Below, in pieces: positions 1-4,898 of a DNA stretch of 5,808 bases. Source of the DNA: JBOGGX01 sp050744245 (GTDB taxonomy: Bacteria; Actinomycetota; Acidimicrobiia; Acidimicrobiales; JBOGGX01); assembly GCA_050744245.1 (NCBI GenBank), contig JBOGGX010000016.1:1-5808 (forward strand), in the 5' to 3' direction. The position numbers and the translations under genes were made by a program. Numbering within the stretch: position 1 is the first letter of the stretch; every line of letters begins with the position of its first letter. The notes beneath the pieces are model-generated. The model saw only the letters and a list, made by a program, of their open reading frames with translations. It was not told the origin of the DNA and did no database searches.

Positions 1-119
1 ACCGGGGCGGCGGCGGTGACGCCGAACTTGTCCTCGAATTCCTTCAGCAGCTCGGACAGCTGCAGGACGCTCAGGTTGGCGATGGCGTCGAGGATCTCTG
101 CGTTGTCAAGGGTGGCCAT
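1..119 (-). CDS. rplL: 50S ribosomal protein L7/L12, N-terminal part (runs off window)
   Basis: The start ATG reads leftward from 119 and the gene leaves the window at base 1, so only about 39 codons are seen. The translation begins MATLDNAEILDAIANLSVLQ and continues through LSELLKEFEDKFGVTAAAP. This is the L7/L12 N-terminal dimerisation domain, which docks on L10, followed by the start of the Ala/Pro-rich hinge. The C-terminal factor-binding domain lies outside the window. In the ribosome L7/L12 forms the mobile stalk that recruits and activates translational GTPases such as EF-Tu and EF-G. Only three bases separate it from the rplJ stop codon. Its AAGGA-type ribosome-binding site lies inside the last codons of rplJ, so the two genes are cotranscribed and probably translationally coupled. 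The identification is firm. Confidence 0.96.
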   Translation of the reverse strand, partial: MATLDNAEILDAIANLSVLQLSELLKEFEDKFGVTAAAP

Positions 120-122
120 GGT

Positions 123-653
123 TCAGCTTTCCTTCTCTTCCTTCTGATCGATGAGGGCCTTGAGGCCGTACGCGAAGCTTCTGGGCAGGGCCCGGAGCAG
201 GCCGGCGAACTGCTGCATCGGCGCCGCCATCGCCCCGGCGAGACGGGCGAGCAGCTCGTCGCGGGGGGCCACGTCGGCCAGCCCTCTGGTCTGGTCGGCG
301 TCGAGCAGCTTCTGGTCCAGCAGCGCCCCCTTCACGACCAGCGCCGGGTTGGTCCTGGCGAAGTCGCGGAGCGCCTTGGCCACGTTCACGGGATCGCCGG
401 ACACGAACGCGATCGCCGTCGGCCCGGTGAGCAGCTCGTCGATGTCGAGCCCGAGGTCGCTGGCGGCAAAACGGACGAGGTTGTTCTTGTAGATCTTGTA
501 CTCGCCACCTGCCTCACGCAGCGACCGCCGCAGTTGGGCCATGAGCGCGACGTTCAGGCCGCGGTACTCGGTGAGCAGGGCGGCCTCGGAGCTCGAGAGG
601 CGCTCACGCACCTCGTCGACGACGGCGACCTTCTCCGGACGGGGATTCTCCAC
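123..653 (-). CDS. rplJ: 50S ribosomal protein L10
   Basis: This encodes L10 (about 176 aa), which anchors the L7/L12 dimers to 23S rRNA at the stalk base. The N-terminal half has the L10 pattern: ENPRPEKVAVVDEVRERL, then LLTEYRGLNVALMAQLRRSL, then EYKIYKNNLVRFA, and later GPTAIAFVSGDPVNVAKAL. The C-terminal helix that would carry L7/L12 dimers is near MQQFAGLLRALPRSF. The stop is TGA at 123-125. A GTG at 659 is also in frame, but it overlaps the Shine-Dalgarno sequence AAGGGAGG (659-666). The GTG at 653 lies five bases after that site and is the better start. The gene is first of the rplJ-rplL pair and follows a structured leader. Unusually, the gene upstream of that leader is a divergent oxidoreductase rather than rplA. 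Confidence 0.95.
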   Translation of the reverse strand: MENPRPEKVAVVDEVRERLSSSEAALLTEYRGLNVALMAQLRRSLREAGGEYKIYKNNLVRFAASDLGLDIDELLTGPTAIAFVSGDPVNVAKALRDFARTNPALVVKGALLDQKLLDADQTRGLADVAPRDELLARLAGAMAAPMQQFAGLLRALPRSFAYGLKALIDQKEEKES

Positions 654-659
654 GTACAC

Positions 660-818
660 CTCCCTTCTCTGACTCGGGCTCGCGCGGCTGGCGCGACACC
701 CGAGGAGTCCCGGACGGGTCTCGGAGGTGTCCCACCTCGTCGGGCGGGCCCGGCGCCTCGTGCGAGATCAGGGCCCCTTGGTGCGTCTGCCGGCGCAACC
801 GGATGTCTTCGGCGAGCA
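660..818 (-). promoter_or_regulatory. Structured leader of rplJL, candidate L10-binding leader
   Basis: The transcript upstream of rplJ carries CCGAAGACA (minus strand of 804-812) and, further down, CGAGGTG (733-739). Both resemble conserved blocks of the L10 leader RNA, at which the L10/L12 complex represses its own operon. Between and after them several hairpins can form: GAGGTG/CACCTC with a three-base loop (724-738), GAG-A-CCC/GGG-A-CTC (705-722), and a long hairpin at 673-704. The Shine-Dalgarno sequence of rplJ follows at 659-666. The position directly before rplJ is the expected one for this leader. The match is by eye and from memory of the family, and I did not fold the RNA or search a covariance model. 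The hairpins are directly visible; the autoregulatory role is inferred. Confidence 0.5.
673..704 (-). promoter_or_regulatory. 12-bp hairpin just upstream of the rplJ ribosome-binding site, attenuator-like
   Basis: On the minus strand CTCGGG pairs with CCCGAG and TCGCGC with GCGCGA. A small 2x1 internal loop separates the two stems, and the loop is CAGCC. The hairpin ends seven bases before the rplJ Shine-Dalgarno sequence. No T-run follows, so a classical intrinsic terminator is not indicated. The 5' arm (699-704) can alternatively pair with CCGAG at 720-724, which would prevent the hairpin. That is the layout of a switchable leader. Confidence 0.5.
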
Positions 819-824
819 AGGTTG

Positions 825-830
825 ATTGTC
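825..830 (-). promoter_or_regulatory. Possible -10 element of the rplJL promoter
   Basis: The minus strand reads GACAAT here (4 of 6 match to TATAAT). It would start a transcript near 817-819, just before the leader-like block at 804-812. No good -35 hexamer is seen 16-18 bases upstream, so this is weak. Some promoter must lie in 654-897 because rplJ has a divergent gene upstream and cannot rely on simple read-through unless transcription crosses the whole inserted gene. Confidence 0.25.
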
Positions 831-854
831 GGACCGAGGAGGCTAGCGCGCCGA

Positions 855-872
855 GCCTGGACTTCACCAGGC
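855..872. repeat. Perfect inverted repeat in the divergent intergenic region
   Basis: GCCTGG and CCAGGC are separated by six bases. This short symmetric site lies 26 bases before the oxidoreductase start and upstream of the presumed rplJ promoter. It could be an operator or an RNA hairpin in the 5' leader of the oxidoreductase. No family of regulator is recognisable from it. Confidence 0.4.
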
Positions 873-897
873 AAACGAAGGTGTCAGACTCGGCGCC

Positions 898-2016
898 ATG
901 GGCGCGCCTCCTGGTACCCCGCTCGGGGAGTTCGGCAAGATCACGATCGAGGAGCTGCAGCTGGCGGCGCGCAACCACGGCATGCCATTGGAGGCGCTGC
1001 GGTGGCCGGTGACCCCGGTCGGGCTGCACTACCTGCTCACCCACTACGACATCCCGCTCGTCGATGCTGCGAGCTGGCGCTTGGAGGTGGGCGGCCTCGT
1101 GCCGCGGCCGGCGACGCTCACCCTCGACGAGCTGCGGGCCATGCCGGCGATCACCCTGACCACGACGATGGAGTGCGCCGGCAACGGCCGGGCCCGGTTC
1201 GATCCCCGACCGCTCAGCCAGCCGTGGCTCCACGAGGCGGTCGGGACCGCCACCTGGACCGGCGTCCCGCTCGTCCGCCTGCTCGACCGGGTCGGCGTGG
1301 GCGACGATGCGGTGGAGCTGGTGTTCACCGGGCTCGACCGGGGGGTCGAGAACGAGATCGAGCAGGCCTACGAGCGCAGCCTCCCCGTGGCCGAGGCCGC
1401 ACGGGAGGAGGTGCTGCTCGCCTACCATATGAACGGCACCCCGCTGCTGCCCCAGCACGGCTACCCCGTCCGGCTGGTGACGCCGGGCTGGTACGGCATG
1501 ACCAACGTCAAGTGGCTGACGCGGATCTCGGCCGTGGCCGAGCCGTTCACCGGCTACCAGAACGAGTGGGCCTACCGCTGGCGCACCGACGCCGACGATG
1601 TCGGGGTTCCTCTCAGCCGCATGCGACCCCGCTCACTGCTGTTGCCACCCGGCATCCCCGACTACTTCACCAGGAGCCGGGTCCTCGCCGAGGGACCGTG
1701 CGAGCTCGTGGGGCGGGCCTGGTCGGGCTGGGCGCCCATCGAGGCGGTCCTGGTGTCGACCGATGGCGGAGCGACGTGGGACGACGCCAAGGTCGAGCCC
1801 CCCGACCTCGGACCGTGGGCCTGGCAGCGGTGGCGGCACGTGTGGGACGCGCCCGAGCCCGGTGTGCACGAGATCTGCTGTCGGGCCCGCGATGGCGCCG
1901 GCAAAGAGCAGCCGATGGAGCCGGAGTGGAACCTCGGGGGCTACACCAACAACGCACCCCACCGGGTGGTGGTCGAGGTCAGGCCTCGTCGTGCAGACGA
2001 GCCGGGTCGACCTTGA
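898..2016 (+). CDS. Sulfite-oxidase-family molybdopterin-dependent oxidoreductase
   Basis: This 372-aa protein has the two-domain layout of the sulfite oxidase family. The catalytic molybdopterin-binding domain spans about residues 40-215 and the Mo-cofactor dimerisation domain about 245-362. MECAGNGR at 91-98 holds Cys93, the expected Mo ligand. HGYPVRLVTPGWYG...VKWL at 187-207 matches the family's cofactor-binding segment. GRAWSG (272-277), VSTDGGATW (286-294), WAW (308-310) and WNLGGYTNNAPHRV (344-357) are typical of the dimerisation domain. There is no haem domain and no twin-arginine or other signal peptide, so it looks cytoplasmic, unlike most bacterial sulfite dehydrogenases. Leu47 appears to stand where human sulfite oxidase has substrate-binding Arg160, so the substrate is uncertain. 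ATG 898 is the only in-frame start after an upstream TAG (844-846); GAAGG lies about 15 bases upstream. The gene is opposite to all its neighbours and overlaps the rplA end by 38 bp. Confidence 0.9.
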   Translation: MGAPPGTPLGEFGKITIEELQLAARNHGMPLEALRWPVTPVGLHYLLTHYDIPLVDAASWRLEVGGLVPRPATLTLDELRAMPAITLTTTMECAGNGRARFDPRPLSQPWLHEAVGTATWTGVPLVRLLDRVGVGDDAVELVFTGLDRGVENEIEQAYERSLPVAEAAREEVLLAYHMNGTPLLPQHGYPVRLVTPGWYGMTNVKWLTRISAVAEPFTGYQNEWAYRWRTDADDVGVPLSRMRPRSLLLPPGIPDYFTRSRVLAEGPCELVGRAWSGWAPIEAVLVSTDGGATWDDAKVEPPDLGPWAWQRWRHVWDAPEPGVHEICCRARDGAGKEQPMEPEWNLGGYTNNAPHRVVVEVRPRRADEPGRP

Positions 2017-2680
2017 TGCCGGGGCCCATCGACGACGCCACGGTGATCTTCTTGAGGTAGCGGCCCTTGGCCGAGGCCGGCTTGGCCCGGGCCAGCTCGT
2101 CGACGACGGCCCGCAGGTTGTCGACCAGCTTGGGGGCGTCGAAGCTGGCCTTGCCGATCGGCACGTGGACGTTGCCGTAGCGGTCGGTGCGGTACTCGAC
2201 GCGACCGCCCTTGAAGTCGGCGACGGTCTTGGCGACGTGGGTGGTGACCGTGCCCGTCTTGGGGTTGGGCATCAGGCCCCGGGGCCCGAGGATCCGGCCC
2301 AGCCGCCCGACGAGCGGCATCAGGTCCGGCGTGGCGATGGCCACGTCGAAGTCGAGAAATCCGCCCTGCACCCGCTCGGCCAGATCGTCGGCGCCGACGA
2401 CATCGGCCCCGGCGTCGCGGGCCTCGGCGGCCAGGTCGCCGGTGGCGAACACCGCCACCCGCACGTGCTTGCCCGTGCCCGACGGCAGGGCCACGGTGCC
2501 CCGCACGATCTGGTCCGCCTTGCGGGGGTCGACGCCGAGCCGGACGGCCAACTCGACGCTCTCGTCGAACCCGGCGGCGGCCAGACCCTTGGCCAGGTCG
2601 ACCGCCTCGCTCGGCCCGTACAGCCGCTCGCGGTCGAACTTGCGCACCGCGTCCTGATAGCGCTTCCCGTTCTTCGACAT
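1979..2680 (-). CDS. rplA: 50S ribosomal protein L1
   Basis: L1 (233 aa, normal length) forms the mobile L1 stalk on 23S rRNA and helps release deacylated tRNA from the E site. In many bacteria it also represses its own operon. The protein starts MSKNGKRYQDAVRKF. The diagnostic L1 signature is at about 125-144, around GRILGPRGLMPNPKTGT. It is followed by KGGRVEYRTDRYGNVHVPIG and a C-terminal KGRYLKKITVASSMGPGIKVD, all typical. The start ATG at 2680 has GGAG five bases upstream. It lies 19 bases after the rplK stop, so rplK and rplA are an operon. The 3' end is unusual: its last 38 bp overlap the end of the convergent oxidoreductase gene, and there is no room for a dedicated terminator before that gene's coding region. 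Confidence 0.97.
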   Translation of the reverse strand: MSKNGKRYQDAVRKFDRERLYGPSEAVDLAKGLAAAGFDESVELAVRLGVDPRKADQIVRGTVALPSGTGKHVRVAVFATGDLAAEARDAGADVVGADDLAERVQGGFLDFDVAIATPDLMPLVGRLGRILGPRGLMPNPKTGTVTTHVAKTVADFKGGRVEYRTDRYGNVHVPIGKASFDAPKLVDNLRAVVDELARAKPASAKGRYLKKITVASSMGPGIKVDPARLHDEA

Positions 2681-2699
2681 GCTGTCTCCGATCCCGCCC

Positions 2700-3128
2700 T
2701 CAGTCGACCACGGTCAGGCCCATCGACCGGGCCGTGCCGATGATCTGCTGGGCCGCGGCCTCCGGGTCGTTGGCGTTGAGGTCGGGCATCTTGGTCTTGG
2801 CGATCTCGTCGACCTGGGCGCGGGTCACGCTCCCGGCCACGCTGCGCCCGGGGGTCTCCGAACCCATCTCGAGCCCGGCCGCCTGGCGCAGCAGCACCGT
2901 GGTGGGCGGGGTCTTGAGGACGAACGTGAACGACCGGTCCTCGTAGATGGTGATGTCGACGGGGATGATCGTGCCCCGCTGGCTCTCCGTGGCCGCGTTG
3001 TACGCCTTGCAGAAGTCCATGATCGCCACGCCGTGGGGGCCGAGCGCGGTCCCGACGGGCGGCGCGGGCGTGGCCTGCCCGGCTGCGATCTGGATCTTGA
3101 CGACGGCCGCGACCCTCTTTCTGCCCAT
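2700..3128 (-). CDS. rplK: 50S ribosomal protein L11
   Basis: L11 (142 aa, the usual size) binds the GTPase-associated region of 23S rRNA and is the target site region for thiostrepton. It is also needed for RelA-type stringent signalling. The N-terminal domain begins MGRKRVAAVVKIQIAAGQAT and contains the Pro-rich segment PAPPVGTALGPHGV and IMDFCKAYN. The C-terminal RNA-binding domain starts near TPPTTVLLRQAAGLE (about 73-87) and ends in AAQQIIGTARSMGLTVVD. The start ATG at 3128 has a weak AGG about six bases upstream. A stronger GAGG sits farther away. The 52-base gap to nusG (3129-3180) holds no other feature that I can see, so nusG, rplK and rplA are probably one transcript. Confidence 0.97.
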   Translation of the reverse strand: MGRKRVAAVVKIQIAAGQATPAPPVGTALGPHGVAIMDFCKAYNAATESQRGTIIPVDITIYEDRSFTFVLKTPPTTVLLRQAAGLEMGSETPGRSVAGSVTRAQVDEIAKTKMPDLNANDPEAAAQQIIGTARSMGLTVVD

Positions 3129-3180
3129 GTGAACCTGCTACCTCGTGCTTTCTGGGGGCGGATCATTCTGCCAGGTCGGC

Positions 3181-3945
3181 TCAGAGCTTCGCTACCTGGG
3201 AGAACTCGAGCTCGACCGGCGTCTCCCGCCCGAAGATGTTGACCAGCACCTTCAGCTTCAGCTGGTCCTCGTTGATCTCGATGATCTCGCCGGAGAAGTC
3301 GGCGAAGGGGCCCTCCTTGACCCGCACGGTCTCGCCCACCTCGTACTCCAGGCGGGGCTTCTGGCGCTTGTGCGACTCGTCGCCCTCCGGCTTGACCTGC
3401 AGGAACATGTCGACGTCGCGACGGGGCAGCGGCGAAGGCTTGTTGCCCTGGCCGACGAACCCGGTGACGCCAGGCGTGTTGCGGATGACATACCAGGAGT
3501 CGTCGTCGAGCCGGCACCGGACGAGTAGATAGCCGGGGAACATCTTCTTCTGGACGACGACCTTCTTGCCGTTCTTGAACTCGATGACGTCTTCCATCGG
3601 GATGACGACCTCGAAGATGCGCTCCTCCATGTTCATGGACGAGATGCGGGCCTCGAGGTTCTGCTTGACCTTCTTCTCGTAGCCCGACTGGGTGTGGACC
3701 ACGAACCATCGACCGGGCCGGTCGTAGGGGCTCGGCTCCGGCTCGACGTCGGCGAGCTCCTCCTCGAAGAGCTCGTCTTCGGTGAGAACCATGTCCTCTT
3801 GCGCCACTCGGCCTTCGGCCTCGCCGGCGCGGCCTTCGGCAACCGCACGATCGTCGCCGGCTGCTTCGGCTGGCGCCTGCGCAGCGTTGCCCCCGGCCCG
3901 GTCTTCGCCCTCGGCGGTGGTGTCGAGATCCGTGATGGGTTGCAT
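3181..3945 (-). CDS. nusG: Transcription termination/antitermination factor NusG
   Basis: NusG binds RNA polymerase through its NGN domain, and its KOW domain contacts Rho or the ribosome. The protein is 254 aa. Residues 1-77 form an acidic, Ala/Glu/Gly-rich, probably disordered extension. The NGN domain is about 78-182 (GRWFVVHTQSGYEKKVKQNL at the start, KKMFPGYLLVR in the middle, NTPGVTGFVG). The KOW domain is about 203-254 (VGETVRVKEGPFADFSGEI and VNIFGRETPVELEF). Long N-terminal extensions are known in actinobacterial NusG. Here residues about 21-49 are encoded by a copy of a repeat that also occurs at 4432-4516. Two tandem ATGs (3948, 3945) overlap the secE stop as ATGATG; the second gives the better spacing from GGAG. 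Translational coupling to secE is likely. Confidence 0.96.
   Translation of the reverse strand: MQPITDLDTTAEGEDRAGGNAAQAPAEAAGDDRAVAEGRAGEAEGRVAQEDMVLTEDELFEEELADVEPEPSPYDRPGRWFVVHTQSGYEKKVKQNLEARISSMNMEERIFEVVIPMEDVIEFKNGKKVVVQKKMFPGYLLVRCRLDDDSWYVIRNTPGVTGFVGQGNKPSPLPRRDVDMFLQVKPEGDESHKRQKPRLEYEVGETVRVKEGPFADFSGEIIEINEDQLKLKVLVNIFGRETPVELEFSQVAKL
3799..3884 (-). repeat. Palindromic dispersed repeat, copy A, inside nusG
   Basis: By eye this 86-bp segment aligns with 4432-4516 in the same orientation at roughly 80-85% identity, with a few 1-2 base gaps. Shared exact runs on the minus strand include AGCAGCCGGCGA, CGGTTGCCGAAGGC, GCGCCGGCGAGGC and CCGAGTGGCGCA. The ends are nearly complementary (CTGCGC and GCGCAA). 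It is read in frame as NusG residues about 21-49, within the disordered extension, without stops. Confidence 0.75.
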
Positions 3946-4250
3946 CATTCTCCGTAGAGGTTGAAGACGGTCCAGTTCCAGAACCAGTCCTGGGCGGCGA
4001 CGAAGCCGGTGAGGATCAGCAGGCAGACGAGCACGATGATCGAGTAGTTGATGACCTCGCTGCGCGTCGGCCAGACCACCTTGCGCAGCTCGCCCCTGAC
4101 CTCCCGGATGAACTGCAGCGGGCTCGACCGCTTGTCGCGCTCCTGAGGTCGGGGTGTGGGCGCCGGCCGCCGCTCGCGTGTCGGCGTGCCGTCGGCCGTC
4201 ACCGACCCCTGCTTCTGGAGCATCCGTCGGGTTTCGCGATTCATTGCCAT
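3945..4250 (-). CDS. secE: Preprotein translocase subunit SecE
   Basis: SecE clamps the SecY channel in the inner membrane and is essential for protein export. The protein is 101 aa from ATG 4250, which has GAGGT six bases upstream. A TTG at 4268 and a second ATG at 4244 are less well placed. Residues 1-42 are a hydrophilic, Arg/Pro-rich cytoplasmic tail. About 43-68 are the conserved amphipathic helix, with SPLQFIREVRGELRKVVWPT containing the family's hallmark VxWP. Residues about 69-88 are the single membrane span (IIVLVCLLILTGFVAA). It has one membrane segment, as in most bacteria, rather than the three of E. coli. The stop TGA (3945-3947) overlaps the nusG start. tRNA-Trp lies just upstream, the standard order. 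Confidence 0.96.
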   Translation of the reverse strand: MAMNRETRRMLQKQGSVTADGTPTRERRPAPTPRPQERDKRSSPLQFIREVRGELRKVVWPTRSEVINYSIIVLVCLLILTGFVAAQDWFWNWTVFNLYGE

Positions 4251-4278
4251 TGGTAGACCTCGATCCAACCGGGTCGAG

Positions 4279-4351
4279 CAGGGCAGGAGGGACTCGAACC
4301 CCCAACCGCCGGTTTTGGAGACCGGTGCTCTGCCAGTTGAGCTACTGCCCT
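4279..4351 (-). tRNA. trnW: tRNA-Trp (anticodon CCA)
   Basis: A complete 73-base cloverleaf can be drawn on the minus strand. The acceptor AGGGCAG pairs with CTGCCCT. The D arm is GCTC-AACTGGCA-GAGC and the anticodon arm CCGGT-CTCCAAA-ACCGG with CCA in the loop. The variable loop is CGGTT and the T arm GGGGG-TTCGAGT-CCCTC with one G-U pair. The discriminator base is G. The 3' CCA is not encoded (CTC follows), so it must be added after transcription. A tRNA-Trp gene directly before secE is the conserved bacterial order. Confidence 0.97.
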
Positions 4352-4359
4352 GGGAAGTT

Positions 4360-4375
4360 GCCGGCTCCGGCCGGC
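4360..4375 (-). other. Hairpin immediately upstream of tRNA-Trp
   Basis: Two GCCGGC blocks separated by four bases can form a six-pair hairpin ending eight bases before the mature tRNA 5' end. It may belong to the precursor leader removed by RNase P. The pairing is directly visible; any role is inferred. Confidence 0.35.
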
Positions 4376-4412
4376 GACCGCGGTCAAACGACTGGGCCCC
4401 GGCCCTCGGGGC

Positions 4413-4421
4413 AGGATAGCA
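4413..4421 (-). promoter_or_regulatory. Possible extended -10 promoter for tRNA-Trp/secE
   Basis: The minus strand reads TGCTATCCT, an extended -10 shape (TGn plus a 4-of-6 match to TATAAT). It would start a transcript roughly 50-55 bases before tRNA-Trp. No convincing -35 hexamer is present. The -35 window (4436-4441) falls on the edge of the repeat copy at 4432-4516. Confidence 0.35.
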
Positions 4422-4431
4422 GCCGTGTTCT

Positions 4432-4516
4432 CTGCGCCACTCGGCTTCGCCTCGCCGGCGCTGCCTTCGGCAACCGACGTGCGCCTCGCCGGCTGCTCCG
4501 CCTAGCGGCTGCGCAG
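4432..4516 (-). repeat. Palindromic dispersed repeat, copy B, intergenic
   Basis: This is the second copy of the repeat found in nusG. Its ends are perfectly complementary (CTGCGC at 4432-4437, GCGCAG at 4511-4516). Inside are a GCCGGC pair (4454-4459 and 4488-4493) and a small central hairpin TGCC-TTC-GGCA (4462-4472), so the copy can fold on itself in a REP-like way. It occupies most of the 180-base gap between the anti-sigma gene and tRNA-Trp. Apart from this, that gap holds the terminator-like hairpin at 4522-4545, the possible promoter at 4413-4421 and the hairpin at 4360-4375. Confidence 0.75.
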
Positions 4517-4521
4517 GGTCT

Positions 4522-4545
4522 CCCCGCCGATGTCACCCGGCGGGG
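4522..4545 (-). terminator. Terminator-like hairpin at the end of the anti-sigma gene
   Basis: CCCCGCCG and CGGCGGGG form a perfect eight-pair stem with an eight-base loop. The loop contains the stop codon of the anti-sigma gene. No T-run follows, so it may be a weak or U-less terminator, or a 3' end stabiliser that separates the sigma/anti-sigma message from tRNA-Trp. Confidence 0.45.
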
Positions 4546-4898
4546 CGGAGCCGGCGATGCCGGTTGCGCACGACCAGGATGGCGGCGCCGGCGGAGGCCG
4601 CGGCCGTGGCCGCGGCGATCCCGCCGAGGTAGGCGACCTTGCGGCCACCGATCATCGAGCGGATGGCCTGGCGTTCGCCGGCGGCCGAGATGCTGGCCAG
4701 GATGTCGGTGAGCAGGCCGGGAGCCGGTTCGAGCACCTCGCTGCGCAGTGTGGCCAGGGCGCGGAGCAGCTTGCGGTACTGCACCAGCTCGGCCTGGCAG
4801 CGCAGGCAGTGCTCGATGTGGCGCCGGGCGACGAGGTCGGGTACGGCAGTGCCGTCGGCCGCGGCGGCGAGAAAGTCGGCGATCTCGTCACACCGCAT
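4533..4898 (-). CDS. Membrane-bound zinc-finger anti-sigma factor (ZAS type)
   Basis: This 121-aa protein has the layout of a ZAS anti-sigma factor, which holds its partner ECF sigma factor inactive until a signal releases it. The zinc motif H-x3-C-x2-C is His27, Cys31 and Cys34 (RRHIEHCLRCQAEL); Cys3 may be the fourth ligand. Residues about 35-80 are a helical linker. About 88-110 form one small-residue-rich hydrophobic segment (YLGGIAAATAAASAGAAILV), a likely membrane span. A basic tail RNRHRRLRPAG follows, so almost nothing lies beyond the membrane to act as a sensor domain. The start ATG at 4898 overlaps the sigma gene by 11 bp and has GGAGG six bases upstream, so the pair is coupled. The specific inducing signal is not visible. 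Confidence 0.85.
   Translation of the reverse strand: MRCDEIADFLAAAADGTAVPDLVARRHIEHCLRCQAELVQYRKLLRALATLRSEVLEPAPGLLTDILASISAAGERQAIRSMIGGRKVAYLGGIAAATAAASAGAAILVVRNRHRRLRPAG

Noticed and set aside
822..849. Sigma-70 promoter for the oxidoreductase (TTGATT, 16 bases, TAGCGC)
   Set aside because: The -10 element matches only two of six positions; too weak to annotate.
604..1458. Minus-strand open frame antisense to the oxidoreductase start
   Set aside because: Low-complexity composition, no motif, and fully explained as the antisense of the real gene.
534..2060. Long open frames on the plus strand over rplJ and in a second frame of the oxidoreductase
   Set aside because: They are Arg/Ala/Gly/Pro-rich, show no family features and are shadows of the GC-rich oxidoreductase gene, whose own frame shows clear conserved motifs.
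1598..2743. Plus-strand open frame antisense to rplA
   Set aside because: Typical high-GC antisense shadow; rplA is unmistakable on the other strand.
3949..4305. Extending nusG upstream to about 4305
   Set aside because: The extension would run through secE in another frame and has no ribosome-binding site. The start at 3945/3948 overlaps the secE stop with GGAG just before it.
4394..4405. Short GGGC/GCCC hairpin upstream of tRNA-Trp
   Set aside because: Four base pairs in a very GC-rich region is expected by chance.
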